Positions 4,621-8,103 of a stretch of 8,103 bases of DNA are shown one piece after another. The DNA is from Candidatus Acetothermia bacterium. GTDB lineage: Bacteria; Bipolaricaulota; Bipolaricaulia; UBA7950. Position numbers and translations under genes: made by a program. The notes beneath the pieces were generated by a model that did not search any database, was not told the DNA's origin, and saw only the letters and a program-made list of their open reading frames with translations. Positions within the stretch are counted from its first letter, which is position 1. Each line of letters starts with the position of its first letter. The stretch spans positions 3,261-11,363 of the forward strand of contig DOHL01000124.1 of the NCBI GenBank assembly GCA_003535305.1, given 5' to 3'.

Positions 4621-4691
4621 TTAGGGCGGAAGGACTCGAACCTTCGATCACGGCTCCAAAGGCCGTTGCCTTACCGCTTGGCTACGCCCTA
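4621..4691 (-). tRNA. tRNA-Gln (anticodon UUG)
   Basis: This is a 71-nt cloverleaf. The acceptor TAGGGCG (5' end at 4691) pairs with CGCCCTA, and the discriminator A is at 4621. The D arm is GCCAAGCGGTAAGGC, the anticodon stem ACGGC/GCCGT holds loop CTTTGGA (anticodon UUG), and the T arm is GAAGGTTCGAGTCCTTC. The weak first pairs U1-A72 and A2-U71 are in keeping with bacterial tRNA-Gln. CCA is not encoded. The rnc start codon lies 11 nt downstream, so the tRNA is probably processed out of the rnc leader. Confidence 0.95.
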
Positions 4692-4910
4692 ATATGAAAT
4701 TTAAAATGTCTAGGATCTCTGTGTTGTGTTCTGGTATAGACTCACATGTTTTGGTTATAATTATCGTATCTTAGCAAAACTATCTTCTCTTTTCAACCAT
4801 TCAGCGCACTTAAGCAGCGAAAGACCGGCCGGACAAAGTTGAATTATGCCATAGTTTTGCGTTACCCTAATCCCATAACGACATTCATTCATTCAATAAG
4901 AGGTGAAACA
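4692..4910. promoter_or_regulatory. divergent intergenic region between tRNA-Gln/rnc and the acyl-CoA synthetase
   Basis: This AT-rich spacer must hold promoters in both directions. On the plus strand there is a perfect -10 hexamer TATAAT at 4756-4761, but no good -35 at 17 bp. On the minus strand, TATACC (complement of 4733-4738) lies 16 nt after a weak TTATAA. A ribosome site AGAGGTG (4899-4905) stands 5 nt before the synthetase ATG at 4911. The open frame continuing upstream to 4839 lacks any such site and is treated as leader. No gene is seen. Confidence 0.4.
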
Positions 4911-6530
4911 ATGCTGACTCTTGGAGGGATTCTTTCCCAAACAGCGCATGCTTTTCCTGATAGCGAGGCGATCGTCCTTGCTGGTCAACGGATCACTTAC
5001 CGCCGGCTCGACGAGATGGTCAATCATCTTGCCCGCGGGTTGATCGCATTGAATGTAGCTAAAGGCGATAAAGTGGGTCTGTGGATGCCGAATTACCCTG
5101 AATGGATAATCGCGTACTTTGCCATCGCTCGCGTGGGGGCAGTAGTTGTACCACTTAATACCCGCTACAAAACTCACGAGGTCCACTATATCCTTGAGGA
5201 TTCTGAGGCTACCACGCTGTTTATGGTCGACTCTTTTGCCGGAATTGACTATCGCTCAATGATCAAAGAGATCCGACCTACTCTTCCACGATTGCATAAC
5301 ATTATCATTTTGGGAGAGACGGGCGAAAAGATGAATCAATTCTCTGAAATTCTCACTCTCGGTGAGCAATATTCTGTTGATAGTAAACTTGCCGATCGCA
5401 AGGCAATGCTCTCCCCAGAGGAGACTATCCTTATTCTCTATACCTCCGGCACTACAGGGCAACCGAAAGGAGCGATGCTCTCTCATCGTAACATAGCGGA
5501 GAACGCCCGTCAGGTGACAGCGGTGTTGGAGACATCGGAGCAAGATCTTTTTTTCCTTGCTGTTCCGTTCTTTCACTGTTTCGGTTGTGTTATGGGAATC
5601 CTGGGAGCGATCACCTGGGGAGCAGGTATAGTTCCGATGCCGATATTCAAACCGCGCGAAGCACTGGAGCTGATCGAACGCACAGATGTTACAATTCTCT
5701 ATGGTGTGCCAACGATGTTCGTGCTGGAATTAGAAGAGTATCGAAAAGGGAAAGATACCGGCGAGGAGTATGATCTCGCTTCATTGCGCACCGGGATCAT
5801 GGCCGGCGCTCCTTGCCCAACAGAGATTATGAGCGCAGTGATAGAGGAATTAGGATGTAATGTCTGTATCTGTTACGGTCTTACCGAGGCTTCACCTGTA
5901 ATTACTATGACCCGCTTTACCGATTCAGTAAAGAGCCGCGTAGAAACTGTCGGCCAGACTCTTTCCGGGGTTGAGGTCAAGATCGTCGATGATGCCCGCA
6001 ATGAACTTCCGATCGGCTCTACAGGAGAACTGGCTTGCCGTGGTTATAACGTCATGATCGGTTACTATAAGATGCCGGAAAAGACAGCCGAAGTCATCGA
6101 TGAAGATGGCTGGCTCTACTCCGGTGATTTAGCGACTATCGACAAAGATGGGTATGTGCGGATCGTTGGTCGTAAGAAAGATATGATCATCACTGGCGGG
6201 TTCAACGTCTATCCGGCAGAGATCGAGGAATATCTCTTTACTCATCCAAAGGTGCAAAACGTATCGGTGATCGGAGTCCCCGATGATGTGATGGGCGAGG
6301 CAGTGATGGCATTTATTATTCCAAAAGAAGGGACAATTCTTACAGTAGAAGAGATCATGGATTTCTGCAGTGGAGCGATCGCTAATTTCAAGGTGCCGCG
6401 TTACCTGCAAATTACAGATGAACTTCCAACAACACAGTCGGGAAAAGTACAGAAGTATAAATTACGGGAGAGCGCTGCAAAATCTTTGGCAGCGGGAAGG
6501 CTCGTTAAACTTTCATTGCGTAAGAGATAA
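4911..6530 (+). CDS. long/medium-chain fatty acid--CoA ligase (AMP-forming acyl-CoA synthetase)
   Basis: This 539-residue protein is a complete ANL-superfamily adenylating enzyme, which joins a carboxylic acid to CoA via an acyl-AMP intermediate. Motifs in order: phosphate-binding YTSGTTGQPKG (177-187), YGLTEASP (322-329), GELACRGYNVMIGYY (372-386), the hinge aspartate in SGDLATIDKDG (404-414), RIVGRKKDMIITGGFNVYP (417-435), and the C-terminal catalytic lysine in TTQSGKVQKYK (507-517; K512). FHCFG (221-225) and IFKP before ALELIE are usual for fatty-acyl-CoA synthetases. No signal or membrane segment is apparent, so it should be cytoplasmic or membrane-associated. It fits FadD-like enzymes best, but close relatives act on other acyl or aryl acids, so the chain length is not assigned. 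The ATG at 4911 is chosen from the AGAGGTG ribosome site; the C-terminal 20 residues are basic. Confidence 0.9.
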   Translation: MLTLGGILSQTAHAFPDSEAIVLAGQRITYRRLDEMVNHLARGLIALNVAKGDKVGLWMPNYPEWIIAYFAIARVGAVVVPLNTRYKTHEVHYILEDSEATTLFMVDSFAGIDYRSMIKEIRPTLPRLHNIIILGETGEKMNQFSEILTLGEQYSVDSKLADRKAMLSPEETILILYTSGTTGQPKGAMLSHRNIAENARQVTAVLETSEQDLFFLAVPFFHCFGCVMGILGAITWGAGIVPMPIFKPREALELIERTDVTILYGVPTMFVLELEEYRKGKDTGEEYDLASLRTGIMAGAPCPTEIMSAVIEELGCNVCICYGLTEASPVITMTRFTDSVKSRVETVGQTLSGVEVKIVDDARNELPIGSTGELACRGYNVMIGYYKMPEKTAEVIDEDGWLYSGDLATIDKDGYVRIVGRKKDMIITGGFNVYPAEIEEYLFTHPKVQNVSVIGVPDDVMGEAVMAFIIPKEGTILTVEEIMDFCSGAIANFKVPRYLQITDELPTTQSGKVQKYKLRESAAKSLAAGRLVKLSLRKR

Positions 6531-6821
6531 GGTGTGTATTTACCGCCGAGAACCTGTCTGCCGCATGGGCACAGGCAGGCGCGGAGGACGCTGAGACGGG
6601 AACGGAGAAATTCCGACCGGAAAAGAAGTGAAAAACTTGCGATTCGTATTTTTGCAGCAATGCGTCTCCGGGACATAAAATATGAACCGAGAGGCAAGAG
6701 CTGTAACCGTAGAGCTTTGGAGGGTCGCGGCGCGCCGTATCCTTGCTTTGTCGCGCTACTGGACATGACATTCAAAAATAAACCACAAATTGAACAAGTA
6801 GAAAAATTTAACTTCTGCGCT
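6531..6821. other. gene-free spacer with degenerate repeat sequence
   Basis: No credible gene is present. The first part (6542-6615) is rich in CCGAG, GGAGGACGCTGAGA and GGGAACGGAG, resembling the rambling 'accgcagagacgcggagaa' repeats scattered between genes in many uncultivated bacteria. It is split by an imperfect inverted repeat, CCTGTCTGCC (6553-6562) against GGCACAGGCAGG (6568-6579). The hairpin might help end the upstream transcript but has no T-run. The remainder (6616-6821) shows no structure I can interpret. Confidence 0.4.
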
Positions 6822-6850
6822 TTGCAATCTTCCTTCTGCAATGTTATATT
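6822..6850 (+). promoter_or_regulatory. sigma70-type promoter for the DUF5317 gene
   Basis: TTGCAA (6822-6827) and TATATT (6845-6850) are separated by exactly 17 bp, with 4/6 and 5/6 matches to the -35 and -10 consensus. The start of transcription would fall near 6857, about 45 nt before the DUF5317 ATG. This is inferred from sequence only. Confidence 0.5.
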
Positions 6851-6854
6851 CAGG

Positions 6855-6873
6855 AAATCACCTTTGGTGATTT
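6855..6873. promoter_or_regulatory. perfect palindrome at the predicted transcription start
   Basis: AAATCACCTTTGGTGATTT is an 8-bp perfect inverted repeat around TTT. It begins at the predicted start of transcription and ends 13 nt before the AGAGGAGGT ribosome site (6885-6893). It could be an operator for a dimeric repressor or a leader RNA hairpin. Only TTTTG follows, so a rho-independent terminator is less likely. Confidence 0.45.
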
Positions 6874-6901
6874 TGTGAACAGAAAGAGGAGGTCATAGAT
6901 T

Positions 6902-7459
6902 ATGTTGCTCATTTGGCCGGTGCTCATCGGAGTAATAATCGGTTTTCTCCGTGGAGGCGGAATAGCGCAGTTAGGTGCGCTGTCGCTTAAAGCGACTTGG
7001 CTCATTCCCGTATCACTGGTGATCCAATTGCTCATCTTCCCTCTCATTGACCCACAACCGATTATTGCATGGGGAACTCAATATTTTCATATCGGCTCCT
7101 ATCTGCTCCTCGTCGTATTTATTGTGATCAATCGGCGGATTATGTCACTGGTAAGCGCCGGCGCCGGCATGATGGCCAACTTCATCACTATCGTTGTCAA
7201 TGGAGGCTATATGCCAGTCTCAGTTACTGCACTCTCCCGCACAGGAGCAGAGGCTGTCATTACTCACCTCCAGCAATATGGCTATTGGGGAAATGTGATG
7301 CTGATGAGTGAGAAAACAGCACTTAATTTTCTCGGCGATATTTTATATTTGCCACCGTTTATCCCCTTTTCTGTCCCGTTCAGTATCGGTGATGTGATAA
7401 TCAGCATCGGTATCGGATGGCTTATTGTTCAGGGAATGGGAAGAAGAGCAAAAAACTGA
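6902..7459 (+). CDS. DUF5317-family integral membrane protein
   Basis: This 185-residue, very hydrophobic protein has about five predicted membrane segments: roughly 1-17, 32-49, 64-77, 82-99 and 163-178. The conserved signature is NGGYMPVS (100-107) after the fourth segment, then FLGD (143-146) and FSIGD (160-164). I recognise this pattern as that of DUF5317 proteins, whose function is unknown. The loop between segments four and five (about 108-160) is long for so small a protein. The C-terminus is basic (GRRAKN), suggesting a cytoplasmic end. A strong ribosome site AGAGGAGGT (6885-6893) supports the ATG at 6902. rnhA follows after 53 bp on the same strand. The gene appears to have its own promoter, and a palindrome lies in its leader. 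Confidence 0.75.
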   Translation: MLLIWPVLIGVIIGFLRGGGIAQLGALSLKATWLIPVSLVIQLLIFPLIDPQPIIAWGTQYFHIGSYLLLVVFIVINRRIMSLVSAGAGMMANFITIVVNGGYMPVSVTALSRTGAEAVITHLQQYGYWGNVMLMSEKTALNFLGDILYLPPFIPFSVPFSIGDVIISIGIGWLIVQGMGRRAKN

Positions 7460-7512
7460 TGGATAATGGATAATTGTAATCATGTAATATATTGCTGCTC
7501 CTGTTTTTCACT

Positions 7513-7956
7513 ATGAAAAGAGTGACGATTTACGCCGATGGAGCCTGCAAGGGCAATCCTGGGCCAGGCGGATGGGGAGCAATTATCATTAATGGAGATC
7601 ATAAACAGGAGATCTCCGGCAAAGAGAGCCATACCACCAATAATCGCATGGAGATGCAAGGAGCGCTGGCAGCATTGGAGGCGCTTACTGAACCGAGCCG
7701 AGTCAATCTCTTTACTGACTCCCGTTATTTGCAACGAGGAATGAATGAGTGGATCCACACATGGAAAAAGAACGGTTGGAGACGAAGGAGCGGTAAACGG
7801 CTACTGGCGGTGAAGAATGAGGATCTGTGGCGAAGGCTCGATGCTCTGAGAAAGATCCACCAGATTACGTTCCATTGGGTGGAAGGACATAGCGGTCACC
7901 CAGAGAACGAGCGCTGTGATGAGCTGGCACAGCGAGCGATCAACGCGCATAAATAA
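7513..7956 (+). CDS. rnhA: ribonuclease HI
   Basis: This 147-residue protein is a full-length type 1 RNase H, which cuts the RNA strand of RNA-DNA hybrids such as primers and R-loops. The four catalytic acids are present: D9 in YADGACKGNPGPGG (7-20), E47 in NNRMEMQGALAAL (43-55), D69 in LFTDSRYL (66-73), and D136 in ENERCDELA (131-139). The mobile catalytic histidine is H126 (HWVEGHSGHPENERCD, 121-136). A basic protrusion WIHTWKKNGWRRR (80-92) matches the hybrid-binding handle of E. coli RNase HI. The ATG at 7513 fits the family's N-terminus but has no visible Shine-Dalgarno site; the frame extends back to a TTG at 7492 without one either. It may be expressed with the upstream gene 53 bp away. 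Confidence 0.95.
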   Translation: MKRVTIYADGACKGNPGPGGWGAIIINGDHKQEISGKESHTTNNRMEMQGALAALEALTEPSRVNLFTDSRYLQRGMNEWIHTWKKNGWRRRSGKRLLAVKNEDLWRRLDALRKIHQITFHWVEGHSGHPENERCDELAQRAINAHK

Positions 7957-8103
7957 CTTACGTGCCCTGAGTCGTTTACATCTGGTTGCCGACGGCAAAA
8001 ACTCGGCTTTTCACCGTTTCAAAGTACATATTCAGTAAACCCATCCCTGAACCGCGTCCGAGGAAGAAAGAACCACGGATGGACACTGACACACACCGAT
8101 TAT
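7957..8103. other. gene-free right edge with repeat-like end
   Basis: No gene or RNA is recognisable. A short stem TTGCC-GAC-GGCAA (7986-7998) is followed by A rather than T residues and is not a convincing terminator. The final stretch (8070-8103, AACCACGGATGGACACTGAC then ACACACCGATTAT) resembles the dispersed 'accacagatgacacagatt' intergenic repeats of many uncultivated bacteria. Confidence 0.3.

Noticed and set aside
4610..4651. Upstream extension of rnc by 14 codons
   Set aside because: These codons lie in the tRNA-Gln gene; the ATG at 4609 gives the normal family N-terminus.
4839..4910. 24-codon N-terminal extension of the acyl-CoA synthetase
   Set aside because: No ribosome site precedes it, while AGAGGTG stands 5 nt before the ATG at 4911, which matches the family start.
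7986..7998. Hairpin TTGCC-GAC-GGCAA after rnhA as a terminator
   Set aside because: The stem is only 5 bp and is followed by A residues on the plus strand and no T-run on the minus strand.
1..8103. CRISPR array, complete insertion sequence or riboswitch
   Set aside because: No regularly spaced repeats, transposase frame or known riboswitch core was found on either strand.

Overview
The window appears to be bacterial chromosomal DNA of moderate GC content, probably from an uncultivated lineage. Nothing in it fixes a phylum. It has two parts that meet near position 3600: a mobile gene-cassette region on the left and a compact housekeeping region on the right.

Left part (1-3298): I read this as a stretch of integron gene cassettes. 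All genes point to the right. Most gene ends carry a 58-60 bp attC-like element, overlapping or just after the stop codon. These elements have a left RYYYAAC-like box, an imperfect inverted repeat with unpaired bases, and a right GTTRRRY-like box. The clearest is at 3240-3298. Those at 584-643, 1742-1782 and 2382-2439 are increasingly decayed, and the right half of another lies at the left edge. Cassette contents in order are: a ParE/RelE-type toxin-antitoxin pair (98-570); a radical SAM enzyme of unknown substrate (671-1756); a 65-residue conserved-looking protein overlapping a DUF6036-like nucleotidyltransferase (1796-2414); and a class I SAM-dependent methyltransferase (2475-3290). No integrase or attI is visible. 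They would lie to the left, or this is a cluster of attC sites lacking an integrase.

Junction (3299-3602): a fragment of a type I restriction-modification methyltransferase gene (hsdM N-terminus, 46 codons, start codon decayed to ACG), a strong hairpin, and an 11-bp copy of part of the neighbouring tRNA-Leu gene. This looks like the scar of an older insertion next to a tRNA gene.

Right part (3603-8103): on the minus strand, tRNA-Gln(UUG), rnc (RNase III), tRNA-Arg(CCU) and tRNA-Leu(UAG) read in one direction and may form one transcript, with rnc starting only 11 nt after the tRNA-Gln end. Diverging from them on the plus strand are an acyl-CoA synthetase (AMP-forming, FadD-like), a 370-bp spacer with degenerate repeats and a good promoter/palindrome, a DUF5317-type membrane protein, and rnhA (RNase HI). 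The last ~150 bp hold no gene.

The left genes look like accessory, defence or stabilisation cargo of mixed origin. The right genes serve core RNA processing, DNA/RNA hybrid removal and lipid activation.
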